DNA of 64,000 nucleotides, taken from Arthrobacter zhaoxinii. GTDB lineage: Bacteria; Actinomycetota; Actinomycetes; Actinomycetales; Micrococcaceae. Location: positions 496,001 through 560,000 of the forward strand of contig NZ_CP104275.1 of NCBI RefSeq assembly GCF_025244925.1, read 5' to 3'. The first letter of the stretch is position 1. The number at the start of each line of letters is the position of its first letter. Under the pieces are notes generated by a model. That model worked only from the letters and a program-made list of their open reading frames with translations, was not told the origin of the DNA and made no database searches. Shown one piece after another: positions 46,837 through 56,062 of the stretch. The translations under genes and the position numbers were made by a program.

Positions 46837-48183
46837 TCCTGCATCCAGGATCTCCATGGTCCGGGTATCGGTGCTGAGCAGGATCGCGGCCTCGTCGCGC
46901 CGGTGGCGAAGGATGGTGTCCATGTAGGACTGCACCGCCTCTGCCATGGGCACATTGCGGTTGGCCTTTTCGGACATGTACCAGCGGTGCTCCAGGACTT
47001 CGTGCACCACTTCGGCGGCTTCCAGCTTGCTGCCCAGATCCCGGGGGACGGCTTTGACAATCGGTTCGAAGACCTGCGTGACCCACAGGTGCGCGCTGAG
47101 CTCTTCGTCGAGTTCCGGATGGTTGGTCACCCGGTAGGAGTCCAGGTCATTGAGCAGCCGCCGGGCCTGGTTCTCCTGGGCATCAATTCCGGTCAGGCGC
47201 AGCAGCCGGCGCTGATGGTGCCCGGCGTCGACCACCTTGGGCTGGAGCTGGACCTGCGTTCCGTCGGGGGTGGTGCTGATGCTGAGCTCGTCGACGTCGA
47301 ACCCCAGGTCATTCAGGCGGCGGATGCGGGCGTCCACCCGCCAGCGGTCCGCCATTCCGAAGGACTCCCGTTCGGTCAGCTCCGCCCACAGCCGGCGGTA
47401 GCTGTCCATGATCCGTTCGCTGGTGGCCAGCGGATCCACGGATTCCTCGACCAGACCGCCCTCGGCCAGGTCCATCAGTTCTCCGGCGATGTTGACCCGG
47501 GCAATCTCCAGATCGTATTCACGCTGGCCGTTGGACAGTTCGGGGTAGAGCTCTCCGGTCTCCGCATCCACCAGGTAGGCGGCAAACGCACCGGCGTCGC
47601 GGCGGAAGAGAGTGTTGGACAGGGACACATCCCCCCAGTAGAAGCCCGCCAGATGCAGGCGCACCAGCAGCAGGGCCTGTGCATCAATCAACCGGGTCAA
47701 CGTGACCTCGCGCAGGGTCTGGGAGAAGACTGCACGGTAGGGAAGGGAGAATCGCAGGTGCCGGGTGACGAGGACCGGCTGCAGCTCCTCACCCGCGGGA
47801 TCCATGCGCCCCGTGATGACCGCCACCGGCGACACCGCGGGAACATTCAGGCGGCGAAGCTTGCGCAGCATGTGGTATTCCTGCCGCGCCACATGTTCGC
47901 TGGTTTCCTTGATGGCAATCAGCGAATCGCCCAGCGGGGCGAAGCGGACAACGTGGCGGGAGATGCCGCGGGGCAGGGCTGCCAGGTTTTCCTTGGGCCA
48001 TTCCTCCAGCGGAATGTGCCAGGGCAGGTCCAACAGGGCCGGGTCCATGGACGCGGCCGTGATGTTGAGCGACCCCAGGGTATTGATCCGGTTGGTCGAG
48101 GAGCGTGTGGTGCGGGGCAGCTTGCCGGTCTGCTCCCAGTCCGTGGGTTCGTTCTGCCAGCGGGCAGGTACGGCGTCGGTCAT
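46822..48183 (-). CDS. DUF4032 protein with protein-kinase-like fold
   Basis: The 453-residue protein matches the actinobacterial DUF4032 family. Kinase-like landmarks: a VRFAPLGDSLIAIKET segment with a putative ATP-binding lysine near residue 92, LHLAGFYWGDVSLSNTLF resembling the catalytic loop (D with N five residues later), and AAYLVDAETGEL resembling the DFG segment. The C-terminal part (about 300-453) is helical. The substrate is unknown. It is followed on the minus strand by the hairpin at 46809. Confidence 0.75.
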   Translation of the reverse strand: MTDAVPARWQNEPTDWEQTGKLPRTTRSSTNRINTLGSLNITAASMDPALLDLPWHIPLEEWPKENLAALPRGISRHVVRFAPLGDSLIAIKETSEHVARQEYHMLRKLRRLNVPAVSPVAVITGRMDPAGEELQPVLVTRHLRFSLPYRAVFSQTLREVTLTRLIDAQALLLVRLHLAGFYWGDVSLSNTLFRRDAGAFAAYLVDAETGELYPELSNGQREYDLEIARVNIAGELMDLAEGGLVEESVDPLATSERIMDSYRRLWAELTERESFGMADRWRVDARIRRLNDLGFDVDELSISTTPDGTQVQLQPKVVDAGHHQRRLLRLTGIDAQENQARRLLNDLDSYRVTNHPELDEELSAHLWVTQVFEPIVKAVPRDLGSKLEAAEVVHEVLEHRWYMSEKANRNVPMAEAVQSYMDTILRHRRDEAAILLSTDTRTMEILDAGGAPA

Positions 48184-48289
48184 AGGCGAAAGCCCTTACG
48201 TCTCGAGCATGCGCTAACGAAAAAGCGGCGGCTCCCCGTCTCACAGTTTAGTTGAGCAGGGGAGCCACCGCATGTAGCGTCGGTCCGGG

Positions 48290-49378
48290 TTACGCCTGTT
48301 CTGCGAGCCGTTCCCCGTTGGCGGTGTCGAACAGGTGCACGTGGCCCTGCTGCGGGCGGACGTGGAGCGTGTCGCCCTTCAGCGGCGGACGCCGCCCGTC
48401 AACGCGGACCACCATGTCATGGTCCTTGCCGTCGATGGTGCTGTGGCCGTAAACGTAGGCATCGGCTCCCAGCTCCTCGACGACGTCGACCTCCACACGC
48501 AGGCCTTCACCTTCGGGCACCGTTTCCAGGTCTTCGGGCCGGACGCCCAGCGTTACGGTGTTGCCTGCGGCAGCACCCAGCACGGAGCTTTCCACCGGGT
48601 AGACGGACCCGCCGAACGCAACTCCGCCGTCCACCACCGGCAGTTCGAGCAGGTTCATGGCGGGGGAACCGATGAAGCCGGCCACGAACACGTTCCGGGG
48701 GTGGTCGTAGAGGTTCCGCGGGGTGTCGACCTGCTGCAGGACACCGTCCTTCAGCACTGCCACGCGGTCACCCATGGTCATGGCTTCCACCTGATCGTGG
48801 GTGACGTACACAGTGGTGACGCCGAGCCGACGGGTCAGCGACGCAATCTGGGTGCGGGTCTGCACGCGCAGCTTGGCATCCAGGTTGGAGAGCGGCTCAT
48901 CCATCAGGAAGACCTGAGGGTTACGCACAATCGCGCGGCCCATGGCAACGCGCTGGCGCTGGCCGCCGGAGAGGGCCTTCGGTTTCCGGTCCAGGTAGTC
49001 TTCGAGGTCCAGCAGCTTCGCGGCCTCGCGGACGCGCTCCATGCGCTCTTCCTTGCCGATGCCGGCGATCTTCAGGGCGAAGCCCATGTTGTCCGCCACG
49101 GACATGTGCGGGTACAGCGCATAGTTCTGGAAAACCATGGCGATGTCGCGGTCCTTGGGCGGAACATCGGTGACGTCGCGGTCGCCGATGAGGATGCGTC
49201 CGGAGTTGACGTCTTCGAGCCCTGCGAGCATTCGCAGCGACGTGGATTTTCCGCAGCCGGAGGGGCCGACGAGAACCAGGAATTCGCCGTCGGCGATTTC
49301 GAGGCTGAGGTTGTCTACTGCGGGGCGTTCCGTCCCCGGGTAGAGGCGTGTTGCCTGGTCAAACGTTACCGTTGCCAT
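48290..49378 (-). CDS. Sugar ABC transporter ATP-binding protein, MsiK/UgpC type
   Basis: The 362-residue ATPase has Walker A GPSGCGKST, Q-loop, signature LSGGQRQRVAMGRA, Walker B VFLMDEPLSNLDA and switch histidine in YVTHD. The C-terminal TOBE domain (about 240-362) is typical of CUT1 family importers. It stands alone, without permease or binding-protein genes, as with MsiK, the shared ATPase energising several carbohydrate importers in Streptomyces. ATG 49378 with GAAGGGAAA upstream is preferred over the ATG at 49393. Confidence 0.9.
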   Translation of the reverse strand: MATVTFDQATRLYPGTERPAVDNLSLEIADGEFLVLVGPSGCGKSTSLRMLAGLEDVNSGRILIGDRDVTDVPPKDRDIAMVFQNYALYPHMSVADNMGFALKIAGIGKEERMERVREAAKLLDLEDYLDRKPKALSGGQRQRVAMGRAIVRNPQVFLMDEPLSNLDAKLRVQTRTQIASLTRRLGVTTVYVTHDQVEAMTMGDRVAVLKDGVLQQVDTPRNLYDHPRNVFVAGFIGSPAMNLLELPVVDGGVAFGGSVYPVESSVLGAAAGNTVTLGVRPEDLETVPEGEGLRVEVDVVEELGADAYVYGHSTIDGKDHDMVVRVDGRRPPLKGDTLHVRPQQGHVHLFDTANGERLAEQA

Positions 49379-49545
49379 GGTATTTCCCTTCACGGGCAGG
49401 TACGTGCCCGACGATCCGTTGTGAATGGAGAGCTATTGAGTTGGGTTGAGGGCCGCGGCGGCAGATCATCTGCGACCTGTGACGCGGCTCACGGGGACAG
49501 TATTGCACACGTTTCCCGGTGCGGACGCCGGCCCGGCGCCCCGGG

Positions 49546-50328
49546 TTAACCGGCGACGGCGGCAGCGCGCAGCCGGGCAAGTTCAGCGAGCACCGCGGTG
49601 AACGCCTCGGGGGAGGCGACCCGGTACGCGGCGGCGGTGGTGCCGTCACCGACCTTGATCCCGACGTCGCCCGGTTCCAGGGCCTCGAAGCCGCGTTCGT
49701 CGGTGACATCGTCTCCGGCGAAGAGCACCGCCGTCGCGCCGGTCAGCCCGCGCAGGGCACGGATGCCCTCACCCTTGTTGGTGGAAACCACCGAGGCCTC
49801 CAGTACGGACTTGCCGTCGGTGACGTGCACGCCGTCGAGCCGGCCGAGTTCCCGCCGCGCGTCCTCGGTTGCAGCGGCTGCCGCCGGATCCGACACACTG
49901 CGGGTGTGCAGTACGACGCCGGCCGGCTTGTCTTCCAGCCGGCAGCCCGGGTGCCGGGCGACCACGGATTCCACCGCCGTGCGGGCACGGGCCAGCAGCT
50001 GGGCCTGCTCGGCGGTGAGCTGCAGGGGTTCCTGGTTGGGCCCCGTCCAGGTCTCGGCGCCGTGGCTGCCGATCAGCAGGGTTTCGGGTTCCGGAGTGGC
50101 AACGGTGCGCAGGCTGTCCAGCGCGCGTCCGGAAATGAACGCGGTGACCGTGTCCGGCAGGGCGGCAAGGGCGCGGACCGCGGCTGCCGATCCGTCCAGC
50201 GGGCGGGCATCCTCGGCATGTTCCACCAGCGGGGAGAGGACGCCGTCAAAGTCCAGCGCCACCAGGAGTTTTCCGGTGCGGGCCAGCGAATCCAGCGCCG
50301 CCTGCAGATCCGGATTCAATGCACTCAT
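49546..50328 (-). CDS. otsB: Trehalose-6-phosphate phosphatase
   Basis: The 260-residue HAD phosphatase removes phosphate from trehalose 6-phosphate. The nucleophile motif is LDFDGVLSP (about 25-33), then the SGR motif, SHGAE, the lysine near STNKGEGI, and GDDVTDERGFEAL, the conserved acidic motif. The start overlaps the stop of otsA by 4 bases. It ends 170 bases before the ABC ATPase start. Confidence 0.93.
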   Translation of the reverse strand: MSALNPDLQAALDSLARTGKLLVALDFDGVLSPLVEHAEDARPLDGSAAAVRALAALPDTVTAFISGRALDSLRTVATPEPETLLIGSHGAETWTGPNQEPLQLTAEQAQLLARARTAVESVVARHPGCRLEDKPAGVVLHTRSVSDPAAAAATEDARRELGRLDGVHVTDGKSVLEASVVSTNKGEGIRALRGLTGATAVLFAGDDVTDERGFEALEPGDVGIKVGDGTTAAAYRVASPEAFTAVLAELARLRAAAVAG

Positions 50329-51821
50329 GATTGTTCCCGTTCCTGATCCTGGCCTTGCTCCGGGTCCTGGTCCTGGTCGAGTGCCTCCAGGAAGTTCCGG
50401 GACCAGCGCTCGACGTCGTTCTGCAGCACCTGCCGGCGCATCAGGCGCATCCGGCGGCTGGCTTCCCGGGTTGGCATGTTCACAGCGGTGAGGATAGCGG
50501 CCTTCAGCCCGTCGATGTCGTGCGGGTTGACGAGCACCGCCTGGCGCAGCTGATCCGCGGCGCCGGTGAACTCGGAGAGCACCAGGGTGCCGGTGTTGCC
50601 GGTGCGGGCGGCCACGTATTCCTTCGCGACGAGGTTCATGCCGTCGCGCAGTGCGGTGACGAGCATTACGTCTGCCGCGAGGTAGAGCGCCACCATTTCC
50701 TCCACCGGATAGCTGTGGTGCAGGTAGCGCAGGGCGGTGTTGGAGATGGTGTCGTAGGTGCCGCTGATGCGGCCCACGGTGCCTTCCACCTCTTCGCGGA
50801 GCAGCCGGTACTGTTCAACGCGCTCGCGGGAGGGGCTGGCGACCTGGATCATGGCGGCGTTCTCCACCGTGATCCTGCCGTCTTCCAGGAGTTCCCCGTA
50901 GGCCTTGAGCCGGTGACTGATGCCCTTGGTGTAGTCCAACCGGTCCACGCCCAGCAGCACGGTGTCCGGGTTGCCCAGTTCTCGGCGGATCTGCTTGGAA
51001 CGTTCAATGACGTCTTCGCGCTGCGCCAGCTCCGCGATCTGGGCGGCGTCGATGGAGATGGGGAAGGCCTCGGCCCGGGAGACATAGGACAGGCCGTCTT
51101 CGGTGGTGACATTCACCTGCTGCTGCCGGATGGTGTAGCCGGCGAAACGGCGCACGCAGCGCAGGAAGTTGCTCGCGTCCGAGGGACGCTGGAACCCGAT
51201 GAGGTCCGCACCCAGGAGGCCTTCGATGATGTTCCGGCGCCACGGCAGCTGGGCGAAGATTTCCAGCGGAGGGAACGGAATGTGGTTGAAGAAGCCGATC
51301 TTCAGGTCGGGGCGGGCCTGGCGCAGCAGCTGGGGGACCAGCTGCAGCTGGTAATCCTGCACCCAGACAGTGGCGCCCTTTGCGGCCACTGACGCGGCGG
51401 CGTCGGCGAACCGGCGGTTGACCGTGCGGTACGCATCCCACCACGTGCGGTGGAACTCCGGGGTGGCGATCACGTCGTGGTAGAGCGGCCACAGCGTCGT
51501 GTTGGAGAAGCCCTCGTAATACAGCTCGACCTCGTCGGTGCTCAGCGGCACCGGCTTGAGGTGCATGTTGTCGTGGTCGAAGGGCTCCAGTTCTTCATTG
51601 GGAGAGCCTGGCCAGCCCACCCACGCGCCGTCGGCTTTTGCCATCACGGGAGCCAGCGCCGTGACCAGCCCGCCCGGTGAGCGGCGCCACGTTTCGCCGT
51701 CGGGCCCGCTGATCCTGTCAACGGGAAGCCGGTTGGATACGACGATGAAATCAAAATCGCCGTAGTTGCCAGGAGCGTCGTCCTTGGAACTCGGCTCCGC
51801 GTCAGCGTTCACGAATGGCAC
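50325..51821 (-). CDS. otsA: Trehalose-6-phosphate synthase
   Basis: The 498-residue GT20 enzyme transfers glucose from a nucleotide sugar to glucose 6-phosphate. VVSNRLPVDR, VWVQDYQLQLVP, GFFNHIPFPP, GVDRLDYTKGI and LRDGMNLVAKEY are the family motifs. It ends in an unusual acidic Gln/Asp/Glu tail (about the last 18 residues, DQDQDPEQGQDQ) that extends into the otsB overlap. The GTG start has AAAGGGGTG upstream. Trehalose made here could feed TreS and the GlgE pathway at 20-28 kb. Confidence 0.95.
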   Translation of the reverse strand: MPFVNADAEPSSKDDAPGNYGDFDFIVVSNRLPVDRISGPDGETWRRSPGGLVTALAPVMAKADGAWVGWPGSPNEELEPFDHDNMHLKPVPLSTDEVELYYEGFSNTTLWPLYHDVIATPEFHRTWWDAYRTVNRRFADAAASVAAKGATVWVQDYQLQLVPQLLRQARPDLKIGFFNHIPFPPLEIFAQLPWRRNIIEGLLGADLIGFQRPSDASNFLRCVRRFAGYTIRQQQVNVTTEDGLSYVSRAEAFPISIDAAQIAELAQREDVIERSKQIRRELGNPDTVLLGVDRLDYTKGISHRLKAYGELLEDGRITVENAAMIQVASPSRERVEQYRLLREEVEGTVGRISGTYDTISNTALRYLHHSYPVEEMVALYLAADVMLVTALRDGMNLVAKEYVAARTGNTGTLVLSEFTGAADQLRQAVLVNPHDIDGLKAAILTAVNMPTREASRRMRLMRRQVLQNDVERWSRNFLEALDQDQDPEQGQDQEREQS

Positions 51822-51981
51822 CCCTTTGTTGATTGGCCGTATATTGCCACTCTAGCGAAGCAGTGAAACTTTGTACCGCCCGCAGGCGTTGGTCCAACGG
51901 CGGCGGACGTCGTTCCGCCTACACTGGTGATGAGCTGAGAGGCCCCGGAAACGGAGCCTGCGTTGAGAGACATGAGGAATA

Positions 51982-52851
51982 ATGACTGACCGGAACCCCA
52001 AGCTGACCAAGGCAGAGCGCACTGTCGCCGCCCGCGAACAGGCACGCGCACTGCGCGAGGCCCAGCAGAAGAAGGAGCGGCGCAACCGTCTCCTGGTGAT
52101 CTGGGGCGTGGTGGTTGCCGTTGTTGCGCTGATCACGATCGTGGCCGTGATTGTGTTCAGCAGCATGAACGACAAGGTGCCTAATACCGGGCAGTCGCCG
52201 GCGAACGCCAACCAGTACGGCGGCTTCACCCTCACCTCCACCAGTGAGCTGGAGCCCACGGAGAAGTTCGACTTTGATGTCGAGACGCTGCCTGCCGCCC
52301 CGGAAGAGGCTGCGGAAGAGACGCCGGTTCCGCCGGGCGTTGCTGCCGCTGAGCCGGGCCAGCCGATCCAGATCGTGGAATACGTGGACATTAACTGCGT
52401 GCACTGCGCCGACTTCGCCGCGATGTTTGATGACCAGATTTCCCAGTGGCTGGATGCCGGGGAAGTCACCTACGAGTACCGTACGGTGGCGTTCCTGGAC
52501 CGCAACTCGCCCACCAACTACTCCTCCCGCGGCGCCAACGCCGCGGCGTGCGTCGCAGCTGAAAGCCCCGAGTCCTACTGGGACTTCATGAAGGCCATCT
52601 TCGCCCAGCACGCCTCCGGTGAAGTGAACAACGACGGACTGGTGGACATGGCTGAGTCCGTGGGCGCCGACACCGACGGCATGGAAGACTGCATCGAAGA
52701 CGGCACCTACCGTCCGTTCGTGAAGTATGCGGACCAGCTGGCCCGCGTGGACGGCATCAACGGCACCCCGACCGCCTACGTCAACGGTGCCGAAGCGGAC
52801 CTGAACACGTTCGCGGAGACCGTTCAGTCGGCGATCGACGCCAACAAGTAA
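51982..52851 (+). CDS. Membrane-anchored DsbA-family thioredoxin-fold protein
   Basis: The 289-residue protein has a charged cytoplasmic start (1-35), one membrane helix (about 36-60), an acidic linker and an extracytoplasmic thioredoxin-fold domain with active site C139-V-H-C142 and cis-proline in GTPTAYVNG. It should form or isomerise disulfides in exported proteins. Two further cysteines (in ACVAAE and DCIEDG) may form a structural bond. ATG 51982 has GAGGA upstream. Divergent from otsA. Confidence 0.88.
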   Translation: MTDRNPKLTKAERTVAAREQARALREAQQKKERRNRLLVIWGVVVAVVALITIVAVIVFSSMNDKVPNTGQSPANANQYGGFTLTSTSELEPTEKFDFDVETLPAAPEEAAEETPVPPGVAAAEPGQPIQIVEYVDINCVHCADFAAMFDDQISQWLDAGEVTYEYRTVAFLDRNSPTNYSSRGANAAACVAAESPESYWDFMKAIFAQHASGEVNNDGLVDMAESVGADTDGMEDCIEDGTYRPFVKYADQLARVDGINGTPTAYVNGAEADLNTFAETVQSAIDANK

Positions 52852-52875
52852 ACCCTGATTCGTCCGGGGCCTGTT

Positions 52876-52903
52876 CCCCGTGAAACCTTCCGGTTTCACG
52901 GGG
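52876..52903 (+). terminator. Hairpin after the DsbA-like gene
   Basis: CCCCGTGAAACC pairs perfectly with GGTTTCACGGGG around TTCC. Confidence 0.75.
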
Positions 52904-53002
52904 ACGGGCGCTCTGGGCTAATCTTGTCTAGCGCTGTTTGTTCGGGCCTGTTTAGTCAGACGGACGACGGCGGCGTCGCTTGCCTGCTTCTTGAGGCAGC
53001 AC

Positions 53003-53079
53003 GCCCCCTTAGCTCAGTTGGCCAGAGCACCTGTCTTGTAAACAGGGGGTCGCCGGTTCGAATCCGGCAGGGGGCTCCA
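53003..53079 (+). tRNA. tRNA-Thr (anticodon TGT)
   Basis: The acceptor GCCCCCT pairs with AGGGGGC; D arm TAGCTCAGTTGG; anticodon stem-loop CTGTCTTGTAAACAGG with TGT; T arm GCCGGTTCGAATCCGGC. The CCA end is encoded. Confidence 0.96.
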
Positions 53080-53082
53080 ATA

Positions 53083-53128
53083 AACCCCTCCTGATCAGGC
53101 GTAACGCCCGAACAGGAGGGGTTTTTCT
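53083..53128 (+). terminator. Terminator after tRNA-Thr
   Basis: AAACCCCTCCTG pairs with CAGGAGGGGTTT around a loop that has its own GGCG-CGCC stem, followed by a T-run. Confidence 0.85.
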
Positions 53129-53244
53129 ATGAGCTGCCAAGCTGCGGGGTAACCTTGGCGGCGGCAGGAAGCGGTGAGAAACCGACCAGCTCCGCACCCT
53201 AAGATGTAGAAGCAGAATCAGTGCGCGTGTAGAAGGAGTCTCCC

Positions 53245-54069
53245 ATGGTTATGCCCCGGAACCTGTTCCTCGTCCGTCACGGACAGAGCGAAGCGAACGT
53301 GATGCAGAAGGCATCCAAAGCCGGGGACTCCAGCCTCTACACCGAAGAAACGATGACCGTTCCGGACCGCTCGTGGCGGCTCACCGAGCTGGGAGTCCAG
53401 CAGGCAAAGGTTGCCGGAGCATGGATTGCCCAGCAGAACATCGAGTTCGACCGCGCCATGGTCTCCGTTTACACACGGACCCGCGAGACCGCTGCGCACC
53501 TCGGGCTGGACGTGCGCTGGGAGGAAAACCGCGTCATCCGGGAGCGTTCGTGGGGAGAAATCGGCTCCATGTCGAAGCAGGATTTCGCGCAGAAGTATTC
53601 GCAGAACGCCGCATACCGTGAGAGCGATCCGCTGTACTGGGCCCCGCCCGCTGGGGAATCCATTGCGAACGTCGCTGAAAACCGGGTGAGGAACATCCTG
53701 AGCACCCTGCACCGCGAAAACCCCCGGGACAACGTCCTCCTGGTCACCCACGGCGAGTTCATGTGGGCAACGCGTCTGGTCCTGGAGCGCTGGAGCGATG
53801 AAGAGTTCCTGGAGCGGGATGCCGACAGGGAACAGATGATCCATAACTGCACCGTCCTGCAGTACACCAGCACCGATCCGGAGAACCGGAACAACGTCCG
53901 CGAAAAGCTCAACTGGGTGCGGCGCTGCTGGCCGGTCCAGGTGGACGGGGAGTGGACCATGTTCGTCGGCGAATGGGAAGAATTCGACCGCAAGTACTTC
54001 ACCCGCGAAGAGCTCCTGGAACGGGCTGAAGCGAACCGGCATTTCCTGCAGGGCTCGTTCGGAAGCTGA
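53245..54069 (+). CDS. Histidine phosphatase superfamily protein
   Basis: The 274-residue protein begins LFLVRHGQSEAN with the phospho-accepting histidine at residue 12. A second arginine-containing segment, YTRTRETA, follows, then the catalytic acid region and VTHGEFMWAT with the second histidine. It is longer than GpmA and has a distinct C-terminal half, so it is a phosphatase/mutase-like enzyme of unknown substrate. AGAAGGAGTCTCCC is a strong Shine-Dalgarno before ATG 53245. Confidence 0.85.
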   Translation: MVMPRNLFLVRHGQSEANVMQKASKAGDSSLYTEETMTVPDRSWRLTELGVQQAKVAGAWIAQQNIEFDRAMVSVYTRTRETAAHLGLDVRWEENRVIRERSWGEIGSMSKQDFAQKYSQNAAYRESDPLYWAPPAGESIANVAENRVRNILSTLHRENPRDNVLLVTHGEFMWATRLVLERWSDEEFLERDADREQMIHNCTVLQYTSTDPENRNNVREKLNWVRRCWPVQVDGEWTMFVGEWEEFDRKYFTREELLERAEANRHFLQGSFGS

Positions 54070-54114
54070 GCCGGGCCCACCGCCCCGGGACGAGGGTTGG
54101 CGCTCGCGGCCGGT

Positions 54115-54846
54115 TCAGGGAATAGGTAGATGGACAAAAACCTGACCATTGGCGCCGTCATACTCGACGTCGAATCCGTTGGCGCGAAAAGCCCGGTAAA
54201 GCACCTGCCCCGTAACCGCCCCATGAAGGTGGTCCCACGCGGCAATTCCCACGGCGGTGTTGACTCTGCCGTCCCGGAGGCGGAGTACGTCATGCTCCCA
54301 GGCCAATGTTCCGTCAAACCCCGCCACGGTGTAGGCGGACATGATTCCGAGATCTGCTGGGTAGGAATGCGGGCGTTCTGATCTGGAAATGCCTTCACGC
54401 ACTTCGATTCCGGCCCTGGACACTTCCTCCAAGGCCCACTCCCAGCGGGTCCGGGCAGGAGGCGTAACCAGTCGGCGAGAGTACTGGTAAATCTTGACCG
54501 TCACGGGGACGTCATCTATTCCGGCGTCGGTGGCGACCTCAAAACCCTGGGAACGAAGGGCCTCCACGATGTCCATTCGTCCTCGAAAATCCGTGGCGTA
54601 AAAATTGATGTGTTCCAGAATTCGACGTTCGAATGTTCCACCGCCGTCGAACTCCAACCGTCCATTCCGCCAATAGGCGTCCAAAGGGCTGAAAGTACCT
54701 GTTGTTGCGGGGTGCGTTGCATTGCCGATGATTACCGGCGCGAAGCTTTGCAGCCCGGGAAGGATGCGCACGTTGCGGCGCTCGAGATTCTCCAGAGCAC
54801 GGTGCCACCGATCCTGAGTTGTATTAGCCAGCCTGTGGTCAAGCAT
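54115..54846 (-). CDS. Hypothetical protein
   Basis: A 243-residue frame with AGGAGCGGA before ATG 54846. No family is recognised. It has no signal peptide or membrane segment and is mixed alpha/beta in character. Two segments end in similar phrases (LRSQGFEVATDAG and FRANGFDVEYDGA), which may mark a repeated small domain of the type comparing a regulated-protein inhibitor or immunity fold; that is a guess. The base composition is slightly lower in GC than its neighbours, hinting at a more recent arrival. Confidence 0.7.
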   Translation of the reverse strand: MLDHRLANTTQDRWHRALENLERRNVRILPGLQSFAPVIIGNATHPATTGTFSPLDAYWRNGRLEFDGGGTFERRILEHINFYATDFRGRMDIVEALRSQGFEVATDAGIDDVPVTVKIYQYSRRLVTPPARTRWEWALEEVSRAGIEVREGISRSERPHSYPADLGIMSAYTVAGFDGTLAWEHDVLRLRDGRVNTAVGIAAWDHLHGAVTGQVLYRAFRANGFDVEYDGANGQVFVHLPIP

Positions 54847-55012
54847 TCCGCTCCTGCTCGGTGTGGGGGCCGGGGCGTCCCGACGGGTTCCGGCGTGTAT
54901 TTAAGACGCCTAAACACGTCTTCCATGGCCCATCATGAAGCATGCACAACACTTTTCCAGAGAGAACACCGGCTTCCGCCCCGTAAGTTTATTTATCTGC
55001 AATACTCGGGGC

Positions 55013-55387
55013 ATGGGTGCATGGGGGACAGGCATTTTTGCCAACGACACAGCCGCGGATGTCCGTGATGAATACTTCGAATACCTCGAGGACGAGGTAC
55101 CGGATGAGGAAGCGACACGTCGCCTTATCGACTCATTCGCTTACCTTCTGCGGGAGGACAACGCGGCCGAGTTATGGGTGCCGCTTGCGGCGGCGCAGTT
55201 CCAGGTGGGCCGGCTCGACGGCCAGGTAAAGGCCGCCGCGCTCGCCGCCATTGATGAGGGCACCGGCCTTGACCTATGGGAAGAAGCGGGCCCGGACGAG
55301 CTGGCCGAACGGGTGGCAGCTCTCCAGGAGCTGCGCGGCCAGCTCACCGGGCCGCAGCCGGCACGGAAAACCTTCCCTAAGTCTTAA
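55013..55387 (+). CDS. DUF4259 domain protein
   Basis: The 124-residue protein begins MGAWGTGIFANDTAADVRDE, the hallmark of DUF4259, a family of unknown function found in many bacteria next to toxin/immunity-like or orphan genes. The frame is open upstream to 54935, but the hallmark sequence starts at ATG 55013. The rest is helical and acidic. Its stop overlaps the stop of the next gene, on the other strand, by 4 bases. Confidence 0.82.
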   Translation: MGAWGTGIFANDTAADVRDEYFEYLEDEVPDEEATRRLIDSFAYLLREDNAAELWVPLAAAQFQVGRLDGQVKAAALAAIDEGTGLDLWEEAGPDELAERVAALQELRGQLTGPQPARKTFPKS

Positions 55388-55863
55388 CTAGTCGTGTTTC
55401 GCCGGTGCTGGTCCATCGCCTTGAAATAGGCCCGTGAGGGTGCCCAGTACAAAAGCACCGTCGCTGCGACCAGGGTCAGGATGGCGCCCCAGCTCAGAAG
55501 GTTCGTCCCGGTAAGGAAAGTCAGCACCGAGACCGCGGTGTAGGCGGTAAGCAGGATTCGGGCCCAGTGATGGCCCTTGCGGATAAATCCGGCTGCCACA
55601 GACGTGACAGCGAAGCAGATGCCCAGCGTCACCAACCAGACGGCACCCTCGCCGGTGACACCGTCGCCGGCATTTAGAAGGATGATTCTCGTGAGAATAC
55701 CCAGTGCGGTCAGGCTCAAAGAGCCCAGCAGGAGGCCAAAGGACGAATCGACCTGCTTCGGCCGTATCGGCGTTCCTCCCGCTGCTGCCGGGACCTGGCC
55801 CGCTCCGGAACGGCCGTTGTAAGGATTGATATAGCTGGTGCCGGGCGGCACGTGCTCGGACAT
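55384..55863 (-). CDS. Hypothetical four-helix membrane protein
   Basis: From ATG 55863, preceded by GGGGGAAAC, the product is 159 residues. A polar Gly/Pro N-terminus (1-38) precedes four hydrophobic segments (about 43-62, 75-95, 102-120, 125-143). No family is recognised. A longer open frame to 56181 runs into the region opposite the ribokinase end and has no start signal. Confidence 0.7.
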   Translation of the reverse strand: MSEHVPPGTSYINPYNGRSGAGQVPAAAGGTPIRPKQVDSSFGLLLGSLSLTALGILTRIILLNAGDGVTGEGAVWLVTLGICFAVTSVAAGFIRKGHHWARILLTAYTAVSVLTFLTGTNLLSWGAILTLVAATVLLYWAPSRAYFKAMDQHRRNTTS

Positions 55864-56016
55864 GTTTCCCCCATGAGAGCCTGCTGACGATTCGGCGGTT
55901 TGCCGTGATGCCCGACAGCATAGTCCGATGCTGGAAAAACACCGCCGGACCGGCCACCGGCTTAGACCACCGGCGCTGGCTTTGGCGGCGGCAGGTGGGG
56001 GAGGGACAGCACGAAA

Positions 56017-56048
56017 AGCGGCGCCTCCCCAAGGGGAGACGCCGCCGT
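56017..56048 (-). terminator. Terminator after ribokinase
   Basis: CGGCGTCTCCCC pairs with GGGGAGGCGCCG on the minus strand, followed by TTTTCGT; downstream of the rbsK-like stop at 56063. Confidence 0.8.
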
Positions 56049-56062
56049 TGGTCCGCCGGGAT

